Source: G965197715 sp965247615
GTDB lineage: Bacteria; Chloroflexota; Dehalococcoidia; Lucifugimonadales; UBA1127
Assembly: GCA_965247615.1 (NCBI GenBank)
Contig: OZ252022.1
Location: forward strand, 1,922,001-1,986,000
Length of the DNA stretch: 64,000 nt
Reading direction: 5' to 3'
A program made the translations under genes and the position numbers. Below, piece by piece: positions 24,318 to 33,337 of this stretch (positions are counted from its first letter, which is position 1; every line of letters starts with the position of its first letter). Under the pieces are notes generated by a model. The model was not told where the DNA came from, did not search any database, and was given only the letters and a program-made list of their open reading frames with translations.

Positions 24318-25229
24318 ATGCGGCAGTTTGATTCGGCAAGAGCAGCAGCGAGAACGGCGCAGGCCACCTTTGGCGCAACGCAACGCCGCCACACGTTGCG
24401 GCAAATCCGCATCCTCTCCGCACGGTACCCGTTGGGGGCTATCGGCGCAGTAACCCTGATCGTACTCGCGGCAGTGGCGATCTTCGCGCCGTGGATCGCC
24501 ACCGGCGACCCGTTCGTCCACGACCCAGCCGGCCGGCTCACCGGACCGAGCGCGCAGTACTGGCTTGGCGCCGACTCCCTGGGCCGCGACCTGTTCAGCC
24601 GCATCGTCTACGGCGCGCGGATCTCCCTGTACGTCGGGTTCAGCTCGGTGGTCGTTGCTGTGTCGGTGGGGACAGTGTTCGGCGTGACGTCCGCATACCT
24701 CGGGGGGCGGTTCGACCTGATACTTCAGCGCGTCGTCGACGCGTTCCTCGGTTTCCCCAATCTGCTCCTAGCACTGCTGATGATGGTGGCGTTAGGGGCG
24801 TCCCTCAACAACCTGACGCTGGCCATCTCCATAGGGTACATCCCCACGGTTGTCCGATTGTCGCGGTCCAGCGCCCTGTCAATCACAGAGGAGGTCTACG
24901 TGGCGGCTGCCCGGGCGACGGGTTGCACAAACGCACGCATCGTCCTGCGGCACGTGCTGCCCAACGCCGTAGCGCCGGTCTTTGTGCTGGCGACGGCGCA
25001 GCTTGGGAGCGCCATCGTGTCCGAGGCCGGCCTGAGCTTCCTGGGTCTGGGCGCCCCGCCGCCCACACCCTCATGGGGCGCCATGATCAACGAGGGCGCC
25101 CGGGAGTTGGAGATCGCGCCGTGGATCGCGATCTTCCCGGGGCTGGCCCTGTCCGTGGTGGTGCTGGCCTTCGCGCTGTTGGGGGACGCACTCAGGGACC
25201 ACCTCGACCCCAGGCTCCGAGGGGGGTAG
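24318..25229 (+). CDS. ABC importer permease, DppC type
   Basis: The 303-residue protein has an N-terminal cytoplasmic segment and then a first helix (PLGAIGAVTLIVLAAVAIFA). The DppC marker YWLGADSLGRDLFSRIVYGAR, the coupling loop EEVYVAAARATGCTNARIVL and SFLGLGAPPPTPSWGAMI follow, ending DALRDHLDPRLRG. The ATG at 24318 lies just after GGAAGGACGC. It is the last gene of the operon. No ATP-binding subunit follows here, so ATPases must be encoded elsewhere. Confidence 0.92.
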   Translation: MRQFDSARAAARTAQATFGATQRRHTLRQIRILSARYPLGAIGAVTLIVLAAVAIFAPWIATGDPFVHDPAGRLTGPSAQYWLGADSLGRDLFSRIVYGARISLYVGFSSVVVAVSVGTVFGVTSAYLGGRFDLILQRVVDAFLGFPNLLLALLMMVALGASLNNLTLAISIGYIPTVVRLSRSSALSITEEVYVAAARATGCTNARIVLRHVLPNAVAPVFVLATAQLGSAIVSEAGLSFLGLGAPPPTPSWGAMINEGARELEIAPWIAIFPGLALSVVVLAFALLGDALRDHLDPRLRGG

Positions 25230-25251
25230 ACGTACACGCAGCGCCGACAGG

Positions 25252-26049
25252 TCACCCCGTGGGAGCGGCGTTGTTCTCCCCGATGAAGTCCAGGACCATC
25301 CGGTTCCAGACGTCGGGCTGCTCCCAGAAGGCCCCGTGGCCAGCCTCGGGCACCGTCTGGAATCGGCAGCCGGGGATGTGAGCCGCAGAGAGGCGCATCA
25401 GAGCCGGCGGGGTGACGAGGTCCGCGCCGCCGCACAGCATGAGCGTCGGCACAGCCAGGGTTTCGAGCAACGCGTAGGTCACTGTTCCGCCAACCCTCTG
25501 TCCAGGCTGCCTGGCCGCATGCGGGCGGCTCCGACCCGCGATCTCCAGCCAACGGGCGACCCCCTCCGGGTCGCTCCCCCGGTAGCCTGAGCTCATCTCC
25601 CTCTGCTCCACCGGCAGAGCGTCGATCTCCGGGGAGCGGAAGTTGCGCACCATCGCCAGGTACTCCGGCTCGTCGGACGCACCCGCGCCGCAGTCCGCCA
25701 GCACCAGGCTCTTGACACGCTCGGGACGCGCCAGCGCGTACTCCAGCGCTGGCCTGGCGCCAGCCGCCGTTCCCGCCAAGTGGAACTGCTCCAACCCCAG
25801 GTGGACCGTGAGGGCGTGCAGCTCCTCTGGGCCCGAGGCAGCCCCCCCTTCGCCATCGCCCAGCGTGGACCGGCCCCACCCCGCGCGGTCGTAGGCGATG
25901 CAACGGTAGCCCGCCTGCTCCAGGGCGGGCGTCTGGTGGACCCAGCTTTCGCTGGTCCCGGAGGCGGCGTGCAGCAGGATGACGGCCGGGCCGCCCCCAC
26001 CGCTGTCGGTGTACCAGAGTCGCACGCCTGGAAGGTCTGTGTATGGCAT
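25252..26049 (-). CDS. Alpha/beta-hydrolase fold protein with nucleophile replaced by Ala
   Basis: The 265-residue product has the alpha/beta-hydrolase layout: AVILLHAASGTSESW (oxyanion region), CIAYDRAGWGRS, PTLMLCGGADLVTPP (acid strand) and VPEAGHGAFWEQPDVWN (catalytic His). The nucleophile elbow, normally G-x-S-x-G, reads G-T-A-A-G (FHLAGTAAGARPA), so the Ser is absent. It may be a non-hydrolytic member or a decayed enzyme. The ATG at 26049 is chosen because the protein begins with PYTDLPGVRLWYTDSG as in relatives, with a GGAGG 11 bases upstream. A minus-strand promoter lies at 26170-26197. Confidence 0.8.
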   Translation of the reverse strand: MPYTDLPGVRLWYTDSGGGGPAVILLHAASGTSESWVHQTPALEQAGYRCIAYDRAGWGRSTLGDGEGGAASGPEELHALTVHLGLEQFHLAGTAAGARPALEYALARPERVKSLVLADCGAGASDEPEYLAMVRNFRSPEIDALPVEQREMSSGYRGSDPEGVARWLEIAGRSRPHAARQPGQRVGGTVTYALLETLAVPTLMLCGGADLVTPPALMRLSAAHIPGCRFQTVPEAGHGAFWEQPDVWNRMVLDFIGENNAAPTG

Positions 26050-26169
26050 GATGTGAACGTCCTCCAGAAAGATGGCCGCGCTTGACCTGCGGGCTTCGCC
26101 GCTCATCGCCGCGACGAGCGATGGAGACGGCGCCCGCGAACATCCGGCGCCCGGGGCCCAAGCAGGCCA

Positions 26170-26197
26170 ATTGTACCCGCACACTGGGACAAGTCAA
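26170..26197 (-). promoter_or_regulatory. Sigma-70 promoter for the alpha/beta-hydrolase gene
   Basis: On the minus strand TTGACT (26197-26192), a 16-base spacer and TACAAT (26175-26170). The predicted transcript has a leader of about 115 bases. Confidence 0.65.
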
Positions 26198-26405
26198 CGC
26201 GGACCAGGAGAAACGCTCTTATATTATGAAACATGGGTGACACTCCCACGAAGGATGTTCTGGCTAAAGGAACAGGGGGGAGAGCGCAGGTGGTTCACGA
26301 GCGGCAGAGCCGGTCTCTCCCCGCGGTTGGAGGCACTGAGACCTGTGACCTATACTTGCACAACGGGGAGGTCCTACTGTTGAGCAACCTGAGAAGAGGG
26401 GGACT

Positions 26406-27128
26406 ATGAAGAGGTTTAAGAGCCATGTGAGCAGGTCACTCGTCGCAGGCTCATTCATCTTTCTTCCCGTCGCCATCACGTACGTACTTGTTCGATGGGT
26501 CTTCGACAGCATAGACGGGCTGTTGCAGCCCCTGGTCCACGAATTCCTAGGGAGGACCATCCCCGGCGTGGGCCTGGTGAGCCTCCTGTTCATCCTCTAT
26601 CTCCTGGGGTTGATCTGGAGGAAACGGCTCGGGCAACGCGTGGTCCGCACCCTTCAGCAATATCTCCTGAGGTTGCCCGTGGTGGGGTCAGTGTACGGTC
26701 CGATGAAGAAGCTCATCGAGTCGCTTAGCAGTGACTCCACGGCGGGCTTCAAGCGTGTGGTCGTCGTCGAATACCCCAAGCAGGACACGTGGATGATCGG
26801 GTTCCTGACCAGCGTATGCCGCGTGTCAACGGGGACTATCATGGGGGTTGTCTACCTGCCGACTGCGCCCATGCCCAACTCCGGTTGGGTAACAATGATC
26901 CCCATCGAGAAGGTGTACGACACTGCGATGTCCGTTCAGGATGCGATGTCCATGGTGTTGTCCGGGGGCATTTCTTCGCCGCCGGACATTGAGCTCACGG
27001 CGATGGACTCGCGGGCGGCCACCGAGCTCCTGGATCTGGGCGGGGCAGGTCCCCGGCAGCAGGTGAACTCTGAGGCGGAAGTATTCAATCTGCCGTTCAT
27101 GGGCAAGCAGACCAACGAGGAACCGTAG
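26406..27128 (+). CDS. DUF502 integral membrane protein
   Basis: The 240-residue protein matches DUF502 across its length. It has an N-terminal GSFIFLPVAITYVLVRW helix, a second helix (GLVSLLFILYLLGLIW), PVVGSVYGPMKKLIES, FKRVVVVEYPKQDTWMIGFLT, MGVVYLPTAPMPNSGWVTMIP and a final regulatory-looking DAMSMVLSGG segment. The family is widespread, sits in the membrane and has no agreed function. Start: ATG 26406. It is a single-gene unit between the hydrolase and the phosphoesterase, both on the other strand. Confidence 0.85.
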   Translation: MKRFKSHVSRSLVAGSFIFLPVAITYVLVRWVFDSIDGLLQPLVHEFLGRTIPGVGLVSLLFILYLLGLIWRKRLGQRVVRTLQQYLLRLPVVGSVYGPMKKLIESLSSDSTAGFKRVVVVEYPKQDTWMIGFLTSVCRVSTGTIMGVVYLPTAPMPNSGWVTMIPIEKVYDTAMSVQDAMSMVLSGGISSPPDIELTAMDSRAATELLDLGGAGPRQQVNSEAEVFNLPFMGKQTNEEP

Positions 27129-27188
27129 TGGCGCGGCCGGCGGTAACGCGCCCTTCGCCTGCGTCCCTGGGATTGCGGCGGAGGGCCG

Positions 27189-27920
27189 TTAGCGTCCCAT
27201 CTCCAGGCGGGCGGCCAGGTACTCCGGAAGGTGGAAGCTGCGCATCCTCGCCTGGGTAGCCTTGATGTCATAGGCGGCCCGCATATGCGTAATCGCTGCG
27301 GCGTCCGAATCGTACAGCGCGCAGCTGGCCGTGGGCACGCCGTCGCGCGGCTGACCCACGCTGCCGGGGTTGATGATGGCCCGCTCCTCTTTCAGAGGTA
27401 CGGGCAGGCGCAAGGGAAAGATGTAGAACACCCCACTGCCATCCTTTGGCTTGCAGACAAAGGGAAGATGAGAGTGCCCCACCAGGCACACGGGCGTGGT
27501 GAAGTAGTCAAAGTTGGCCGCGGCGGAGGATGGAGAGACCAGGTACTCCCACACCGGGTCCCTGGGGCTGCCGTGGGCAAGCGTAAAGCCGTCGGTCTCC
27601 AGCCGGAGCGGCAGGTGGCGCAGGTAGCTGAGTTGGTCGTCGTCCAGCTGCGTCGTCGTCCAACGGAGGGCATCCGCCGCGAGGGTGTTGAAGCTCTCCA
27701 GACCGATTCCGCCGACAGCCGCAAGGTCGTGGTTCCCGGCCACGCCGATATGATCGTATTGCCGTATCAGGTCGATGCACGCGCCCGGGTCCGGTCCGTA
27801 CCCAACAATGTCACCGAGGCTCCAGATCTGGTCGAAGCCCCCATTGCTGCCGGCTTCTGCGATGACGCTCCGCAGCGCCGCGAGGTTGCCGTGAACGTCG
27901 CTGATGATGAGTGCCCGCAC
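27189..27920 (-). CDS. Calcineurin-like metallophosphoesterase (YfcE/MJ0936-type)
   Basis: The 243-residue protein shows the dinuclear metal motifs in order: IISDVHGN, SLGDIVGYGPDP, VAGNHDLA, a HGSPRDPVWEYL segment, VGHSHLPF and INPGSVGQPRDG. Such small phosphoesterases act on phosphodiesters or phosphoproteins; the substrate cannot be told from sequence. The GTG at 27920 places the first strand (RALIISDVHGN) at the N-terminus as in relatives. A longer reading from 28226 adds about 100 low-complexity residues and is not supported. Confidence 0.85.
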   Translation of the reverse strand: MRALIISDVHGNLAALRSVIAEAGSNGGFDQIWSLGDIVGYGPDPGACIDLIRQYDHIGVAGNHDLAAVGGIGLESFNTLAADALRWTTTQLDDDQLSYLRHLPLRLETDGFTLAHGSPRDPVWEYLVSPSSAAANFDYFTTPVCLVGHSHLPFVCKPKDGSGVFYIFPLRLPVPLKEERAIINPGSVGQPRDGVPTASCALYDSDAAAITHMRAAYDIKATQARMRSFHLPEYLAARLEMGR

Positions 27921-28216
27921 GAGTCCTGCTTTCCTGGGAGGCTGCACATAGGGTAATGTATCGAACACCGTCGCGACTACGAGTACGCGCACCCCGCCCG
28001 CGACTTCCCCCTCGCGCTCTGTCGCTTGCGTACGGCAACTTGGGACCTCATTCACGTATCGGTCCCCCGCCGTGCCTCCTGTCGATTCTTTCCGCAACAT
28101 TGACACCACTGCGTGGCGGTGGTATACGTCACCAAACACCATCAGATTATGGTCAGTGGCAGCGCGGCGGCCACACTGAGCCCCGCGCAGCCAAACGAAG
28201 GAGGGGAGAGACAGCC

Positions 28217-29311
28217 ATGACGACAACGCGACCGGAGATCATTGACTGCGACGGTCACCTTATCGAATCGCTGGAGGAGATGGCCGAGTTCCTCGAGCCG
28301 AGCGTGAGGCGAAGCGCGTTCGGTGAATCGGCGCCCGGCATCATCATGCAGATGAACCGCTCCAGCCTCTGGGGTACGCTGGACGGCGTCCACTTCCCCA
28401 GAGTCGCCGCACAGGGAGAACCGGGTGGCCCAAAGCGCGACCGGGAAAACGCCAGCGACAGCCGCATGGGCTCCGCGACGGACTGGGTGGCCTTCCTAGA
28501 CCGGTCCGGCCTGGAGCACAGCGTGCTCTATACCACAGAGGGCCTGCAGGTTGGGAACCTGCGAAATCCGCATTACGCCACAAGCATTTGCCGCTCCTAC
28601 AACGACTACATCGCGTCGAGCTACAGGCAAAGGGACTCGCGCCTGCACCCGATCGCCCTGATCCCGATGCAGGACCCGTCCGCGGCGGCGCGGGAGCTGC
28701 GGCGCGCCGTGACAGAGCTGGGGCTCCCCGGCGCCATGCTGCCCTCGACGGGCCTCCCCCTTCACCTGGGCCATGAATACTACTGGCCCGTCTATGAGGA
28801 GGCGGACAATCTCGGGTGCATCCTTGGTGTCCACGGCGGGTCCAACCGCGGGATAGGGCTGGACTCGTTCACCATGGGTACGGCGTCCCACATGCTGCAT
28901 CACCCCATCCCACTGATGTACGCTTTTGTGTCCTTTGCATACGATGGGGTGTTCGACCGGTTCCCGAACATGCGGGTGGCCTTCCTGGAGGGCGGCTGCG
29001 CCTGGGTCTCCTTGCTGCTGGACCGCGCGGAACGCGAGGCTGAGTTCGGGAAGGGGACCAAGCAGCCCTTCCAGGACTACTTCACCGGGGGCCAGGTCCT
29101 CATTGGCTGCGAGGGAGTCGACCGCACGCTGCCGTACCTGGCCGGGCGCGTCGGCATAGAGCCCTTCGCCTACTCCTCGGACTATCCACATGAGGTCGAC
29201 TACGCGTCGGCGATGCGCGAGGTGGAAGAGACGCTGGAGATGCCCGATCTCTCCGACGACCAGAGGGCAGCGGTCCTCGGCGGGAACGCAAAGCGCTTCT
29301 TCGACCTGTAG
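28217..29311 (+). CDS. Amidohydrolase 2 family metal-dependent hydrolase/decarboxylase
   Basis: The 364-residue protein has the ACMSD-like TIM-barrel motifs. The N-terminal metal site is IIDCDGHLIES (D-x-D-x-H), with ILGVHGGSN in the middle and the C-terminal Asp in YSSDYPHEVD. Family members decarboxylate or hydrolyse aromatic and related acids. The start at 28217 has GGAGAG upstream. The next genes are a sugar-type epimerase (gap 87 bases) and an importer binding protein, suggesting uptake and breakdown of one compound class. A paralogue lies at 54064, again next to an importer. Confidence 0.88.
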   Translation: MTTTRPEIIDCDGHLIESLEEMAEFLEPSVRRSAFGESAPGIIMQMNRSSLWGTLDGVHFPRVAAQGEPGGPKRDRENASDSRMGSATDWVAFLDRSGLEHSVLYTTEGLQVGNLRNPHYATSICRSYNDYIASSYRQRDSRLHPIALIPMQDPSAAARELRRAVTELGLPGAMLPSTGLPLHLGHEYYWPVYEEADNLGCILGVHGGSNRGIGLDSFTMGTASHMLHHPIPLMYAFVSFAYDGVFDRFPNMRVAFLEGGCAWVSLLLDRAEREAEFGKGTKQPFQDYFTGGQVLIGCEGVDRTLPYLAGRVGIEPFAYSSDYPHEVDYASAMREVEETLEMPDLSDDQRAAVLGGNAKRFFDL

Positions 29312-29398
29312 GAGTAGCGGAGACGCTCGCGCCGCAGCCAGGCTGCCTAGCCGCACGATAGCCGGGAGCCCGCGTGCACTCCGGCAAAGGGGAGAGAC

Positions 29399-30355
29399 AT
29401 GACGGTGTTGGTCATTGGATCGGGGGTTGTCGGCAGCCAGGCTGCCCGCATTGAGGTCGAACGCGGGGAGCGGCCGGTTGTCCTGGAGGTGGCCCCGCAG
29501 CCGGAAGCGCTCTCGCAGATCGTCGATCTGGGGAGCGTGAAGCTGGTCCAAGGGGACATCCTCAACCCCCTGGACCTGGCGCGGGTCATTCGGGAAGAGG
29601 GCGTCACCCGCATCATCCACACCGCGGCAAATCCCCTGCTGACCGTAGGTGCGCAGGACAACCCCTATCCAGCCATCAACCTGAACATCATGGGCACGGT
29701 GAACGTCCTGGAGGCGGCCCGGATCTTTGGGATCGAACGCGTGTCCTTCTGCAGCTCCGCCGTGCTGAACTTCTCCATGGCCGGCGGCGAGGACGGCGGC
29801 GAGGCGCTGAAGGAGGAGGCCTATCCCCGGCCCACCACCTTCTACGGGACCACCAAACAGACGTGCGAGAACCTGGGCTTCAACTATGCGGAGCGCTTTG
29901 GCGTGGACTTTCGTGCGGTCCGCTTCGCGGTGGTGTTCGGCCCCTGGGGCGGCCGGGGCGGCGGCGGCGGGATAACGCAGCGGTACCGTGAGGTGGTAGA
30001 GAGAGGGCTGCGGGGGGAAGAGGTAACCGTGCCCGATTCGGCCGGGAGGGTGGAGCACGTGTACTCGAAGGACGCCGCCCAGGGCGTGGTGCTCGCATGC
30101 CACACGGAGGGGCTGACCAGCCGGGTGTTCAACATCGGCATGGGGAGGGTCTACACAGCCGAGGAAGTTGGGGCCATCATCCAGGACGTCATACCCCAGG
30201 TCAGGGAGCGGGTGGCGCCCCCCAGGGAGCCCACATCCCCCCAGGCCCGGCAGGGCCCCATGGATACGACGCGCTCGAGTCGAGAGCTGGGGTACACGCC
30301 GCAGTTCGATATGAGGGGTGCGCTGGAGGACTACGTCCAGTTCGCCCAGAGCTAG
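29399..30355 (+). CDS. NAD-dependent epimerase/dehydratase (extended SDR)
   Basis: The 318-residue protein begins MTVLVIGSGVVGSQAA (NAD-binding glycine loop). It has GDILNPLDLARVI, a conserved HTAAN segment after strand 4, SFCSSAVLNF with the active-site Ser region, YGTTKQTCE with the Y-x3-K pair, and FRAVRFAVVFGP. Extended SDRs act on nucleotide sugars or other hydroxyl/keto substrates. The start has a GGGGAGAG site. It lies between an amidohydrolase and an ABC binding protein on the same strand. Confidence 0.85.
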   Translation: MTVLVIGSGVVGSQAARIEVERGERPVVLEVAPQPEALSQIVDLGSVKLVQGDILNPLDLARVIREEGVTRIIHTAANPLLTVGAQDNPYPAINLNIMGTVNVLEAARIFGIERVSFCSSAVLNFSMAGGEDGGEALKEEAYPRPTTFYGTTKQTCENLGFNYAERFGVDFRAVRFAVVFGPWGGRGGGGGITQRYREVVERGLRGEEVTVPDSAGRVEHVYSKDAAQGVVLACHTEGLTSRVFNIGMGRVYTAEEVGAIIQDVIPQVRERVAPPREPTSPQARQGPMDTTRSSRELGYTPQFDMRGALEDYVQFAQS

Positions 30356-30420
30356 CGGGTCCGCTCGCCGCGCTCAACGTCCACGCGCAGGCCTGACGTT
30401 TGGAACCGAGGAGGAGACAC

Positions 30421-32205
30421 ATGTTTACTCGGACACCGCAGCGGCGGACCTGGTTGGCAGCCGGAGTTCTGGCCCTGGCTATGCTCGTAACCCTGGCGGC
30501 GTGCGCCGGAGAGGACGCGCCCGCGGCGCCCACCCAGCCCGTTGCCGCCACACCGGCCCCCGCCCCTCAGACTGCTCCCGTCGCAGCGTCGCCGGAAGCG
30601 GCGGCCCCTGTTGCCTCGGAGCCCAAGCGCGGCGGCATCCTGACCCTGGCCCACAACTCGGATCCGCCCGCCGCCTATGACACCATGCGCACCTCCACCA
30701 TCAGGCTGTTCTCCGTCGCAGGCGCCCTCAACGGCAGCGCCAACCTCGTGCGCCCCTGCTGGACAGACTCCTACTCCCCCTGCCCCGGCGTGGCCGAAAG
30801 CTGGGAGCACAACCCCGATTTCACGCAATGGACGTTCAAGATCCGAGACAACATCAAGTGGCACGACGGGACCGACTTCACCCCCCAGGACGTCAAGTAC
30901 TGGCTTGACCTCGCCTTCTTCGGCCGCAAGGAAGGGGAGAAGACCCGTCTCCCCGCGATATTCAAGGGCGACCTTGGGGACATCGAGAGCGTGGAGGTCC
31001 TGGACGGAAACAACATCCGCATCAATTTGAACCTTCCGGAGGTCCACTACCTGTTCAAGCTGATGGCCGCTCGAAACCAGATCGCCCACCCCCCGCACCT
31101 GATGGAGCCAATGATCGCGGGCGGGCAGCTGGACGTCACGCCGCGGGATATCGGCTGGGTGTCCATCGGCCCGTTCAAGATGCTGAATGCGGAGAAGGGG
31201 GTCAGGGTCCAGCTGCGCAGGAACGAGCTCTATTGGGAGACGGACGACGACGGACGGAGCCTCCCCTACCTCGACGGCATCGACTACGCCGTCATTATCG
31301 ACCCCAGCGCCATGGACGCGGCCTTCCGCTCCGGGCGCGTCGAGGGTGGGGCCCAGTTCCCCGGTTTCACGCTCTCCAAGGAGCGCAAGACCGGCTACGA
31401 CACGGACATGGGGGACGGCGTCTGGTACGCCGACATATACACATGGCGATCCAACTTCGTCATGAACGCGATTGACGACCGGCCGTTCAAGGACGTCCGG
31501 GTGCGGAAGGCCGTCGCCCTCTGGATGGACAAGCGAGCCGCCATCAACTCCGTGCTTGGCGGCTTTGGGTACATCCACACCATCATGGGACCAACCAACC
31601 CCTTCGTGAGCCCTGACTTCGAGAAGTGGCCGGGCTGGAACGCGGAGACCCGGGAGGCGGACCGTGCCGAGGCCAAGCGTCTGATGGCGGAGGCAGGGTA
31701 TGAGAACGGGTTCCCGTTCGACCTCCTCTGCCGGCAGCACGAGATGGACCGCTGCCAGTTCGTCCTAGCGCAGCTGGCGGAGCTCGGCATTGAGGGGACG
31801 CCTGAGCCCCTGGACTTCGCGTCGTGGAGCCGGCGGACCCGGGGCGGCAAGGTTGAGGCGGCCTACGACATGGGCGCGGGCACGGCGGAGGTGTTCATTC
31901 CAGAACAGGCGGAGGCCGCTCTGACGAGGCTGAGCGTCGGCGGCCCGATCAGCCGGGTGCGGCATGAAGACCCCAAGGTGGACGAGTTCTTCGAACGCCT
32001 GCGGGCCGTCCCGCACAGCGTTGACCAACGTGTGCAGATCTACCGGGAGCTGGAGCAGTACCTCCTGGTGGAGAAGGTGTACCAGGTGCCGCTGTTCGGC
32101 GAGCTCTCCGTGGTGCCCTACCGCTCTTATGTCAAGGGCGTGCTCGTCCCCCACGAGAGCCTGTACAACTACAACGACCGCACAGGGGTGTGGCTCGACA
32201 AGTAG
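30421..32205 (+). CDS. ABC peptide-type importer, substrate-binding lipoprotein (orphan)
   Basis: The 594-residue protein has a clear lipoprotein signal (TLAACAGED), a Pro/Ala linker and the family 5 binding domain: RGGILTLAHNSDPPAAYDT, GVAESWEHNPDFTQWTFKIR, WHDGTDFTPQDVKYWLD, DVRVRKAVALWMDKR and DRAEAKRLMAEAGY. It shares the C-x7-C pair before PGVAESWE and the terminal WLDK with the binding proteins at 21181 and 55226. The start at 30421 follows GAGGAGGAG. No permease follows; relic fragments of other genes lie directly downstream, so a permease pair may have been lost. Confidence 0.9.
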   Translation: MFTRTPQRRTWLAAGVLALAMLVTLAACAGEDAPAAPTQPVAATPAPAPQTAPVAASPEAAAPVASEPKRGGILTLAHNSDPPAAYDTMRTSTIRLFSVAGALNGSANLVRPCWTDSYSPCPGVAESWEHNPDFTQWTFKIRDNIKWHDGTDFTPQDVKYWLDLAFFGRKEGEKTRLPAIFKGDLGDIESVEVLDGNNIRINLNLPEVHYLFKLMAARNQIAHPPHLMEPMIAGGQLDVTPRDIGWVSIGPFKMLNAEKGVRVQLRRNELYWETDDDGRSLPYLDGIDYAVIIDPSAMDAAFRSGRVEGGAQFPGFTLSKERKTGYDTDMGDGVWYADIYTWRSNFVMNAIDDRPFKDVRVRKAVALWMDKRAAINSVLGGFGYIHTIMGPTNPFVSPDFEKWPGWNAETREADRAEAKRLMAEAGYENGFPFDLLCRQHEMDRCQFVLAQLAELGIEGTPEPLDFASWSRRTRGGKVEAAYDMGAGTAEVFIPEQAEAALTRLSVGGPISRVRHEDPKVDEFFERLRAVPHSVDQRVQIYRELEQYLLVEKVYQVPLFGELSVVPYRSYVKGVLVPHESLYNYNDRTGVWLDK

Positions 32206-32261
32206 CGATGGGGCGCTTGCGGCGCGGCGCTCGCCCCCCTGCTTGCGTTCACCGCGGACAC

Positions 32262-32324
32262 GGCGGCGACTTGGCCCGCAACTCGGACGCCCCCGCCGCC
32301 TATGACACCGTGCGCCCCTGCTGA
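32262..32324 (+). pseudogene. Fragment of an ABC binding-protein gene
   Basis: Twenty codons ending in TGA read GGDLARNSDAPAAYDTVRPC. They match the start of the mature domain of the upstream gene (GGILTLAHNSDPPAAYDTMR). It is a short duplicated remnant. Confidence 0.65.
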
Positions 32325-32326
32325 TA

Positions 32327-32419
32327 GCGTACGGTGTCCTGTTCCTAGCCTCGGACGAGTCCTCCTTCGTCACCGGCCTGTCGTTGGTGGTGGACGGCGG
32401 CCAGACCATTGACGCCTGA
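32327..32419 (+). pseudogene. C-terminal fragment of a classical SDR
   Basis: Thirty residues ending in TGA read AYGVLFLASDESSFVTG and then LSLVVDGGQTIDA, the standard C-terminus of classical short-chain dehydrogenases. No N-terminal part is present. The remaining bases up to 32566 show nothing recognisable. Confidence 0.7.
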
Positions 32420-32566
32420 GCCGTGCGCCCGGCGCGGCGCGAGTCCTGGCTTGTCACATGCCGCTCCCATATAGCCAGCCGGCAGGCGCCGCGCCGGGGG
32501 GCAGACACGGGGCTCGCGGCTTCCCTCGCCAGCGCATGGACCGGCAGTCCCAACTCCAAGGTCGCA

Positions 32567-33160
32567 ATGGACATTCCTGACGGCTACGGCGACATCCCAA
32601 GCGGCAAGACCGCCTCGGTTGTGACGCACCTGCAGATGTTCCAACGGCTGCCGTCGCGCGCCGAACGCAGCGAGGCGTCGTGGGCGCTCCGCAGGGTCGA
32701 TGCCCCTGACATCGGTTGGTACCGCGCCCTGTTCCGGCGGGTAGGCGAGAACTGGCTATGGTTCTCACGCCTGGGGGTGAGCGACGCTGAGCTTCGGCAT
32801 GTCCTCAGCGATCCCCTCCGCGAGGTGTATGTGTTCGAGGCACAGGGGCAGGAGGAGGGTCTGGCGGAGCTCGCCTTCGACACACAGGGTGCGTGCGAGC
32901 TCAGCTACTTCGGGCTCACACCGCCGATGTTCGGCCAAGGCGCAGGCCGGTGGATGATGAACCGAGTCTTGGAGCTCGCCTGGTCCCGCCCCATCGGCAG
33001 GCTGCGTTTGCAGACGTGCACCTTGGACCATCCCGACGCGTTGGACTTCTACATCCGGTCCGGCTTCACTCCATTCCGCAGGCAGATCGAAATTTCCGAC
33101 GACCCGAGGGTGATTGGCTTGCTGCCGAAGACCGCGGCGCCTCACGTGCCGTTGCTTTGA
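32567..33160 (+). CDS. GNAT-family N-acetyltransferase
   Basis: The 197-residue product has the GNAT acetyl-CoA site: ELSYFGLTPPMFGQGAGRWM (strand 4 and the Q-x-x-G-x-G-like loop), then LQTCTLDHPDALDFYIRSGFTPFRR (strand 5 to helix 4). The N-terminal part (WALRRVDAPDIGWYRALFRRVG) is less typical. The acyl acceptor is unknown. The start at 32567 has AAGG upstream; the frame is open further upstream but without a better start. It follows the relic region and has no obvious partners. Confidence 0.75.
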   Translation: MDIPDGYGDIPSGKTASVVTHLQMFQRLPSRAERSEASWALRRVDAPDIGWYRALFRRVGENWLWFSRLGVSDAELRHVLSDPLREVYVFEAQGQEEGLAELAFDTQGACELSYFGLTPPMFGQGAGRWMMNRVLELAWSRPIGRLRLQTCTLDHPDALDFYIRSGFTPFRRQIEISDDPRVIGLLPKTAAPHVPLL

Positions 33161-33234
33161 GCGCTGTGCAGGGGTCGCCGCGGACGCTGCATTCCATGCC
33201 GCCCGCCCGGGACCTCCGGCGGCGCCGGCGGGGT

Positions 33235-33262
33235 TTGGCGCTGACGACGCCCTTGGTATAAT
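33235..33262 (+). promoter_or_regulatory. Sigma-70 promoter upstream of the coiled-coil membrane protein
   Basis: TTGGCG at 33235-33240, a 16-base spacer and a perfect TATAAT at 33257-33262, about 75 bases before the start at 33338. Confidence 0.55.
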
Positions 33263-33337
33263 GGGACGAGAGCCTGAAACCTCCGAGTCCCAACGCCGCC
33301 AGGCGAGCCACAGGCGCCAAACAAGAATCTACAACAC

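Noticed and set aside
27921..28226. N-terminal extension of the metallophosphoesterase
   Set aside because: The extra about 100 residues are low-complexity and precede the normal family start.
28496..30103. 535-codon minus-strand frame
   Set aside because: Antisense to the amidohydrolase and epimerase genes, which both carry conserved motifs.
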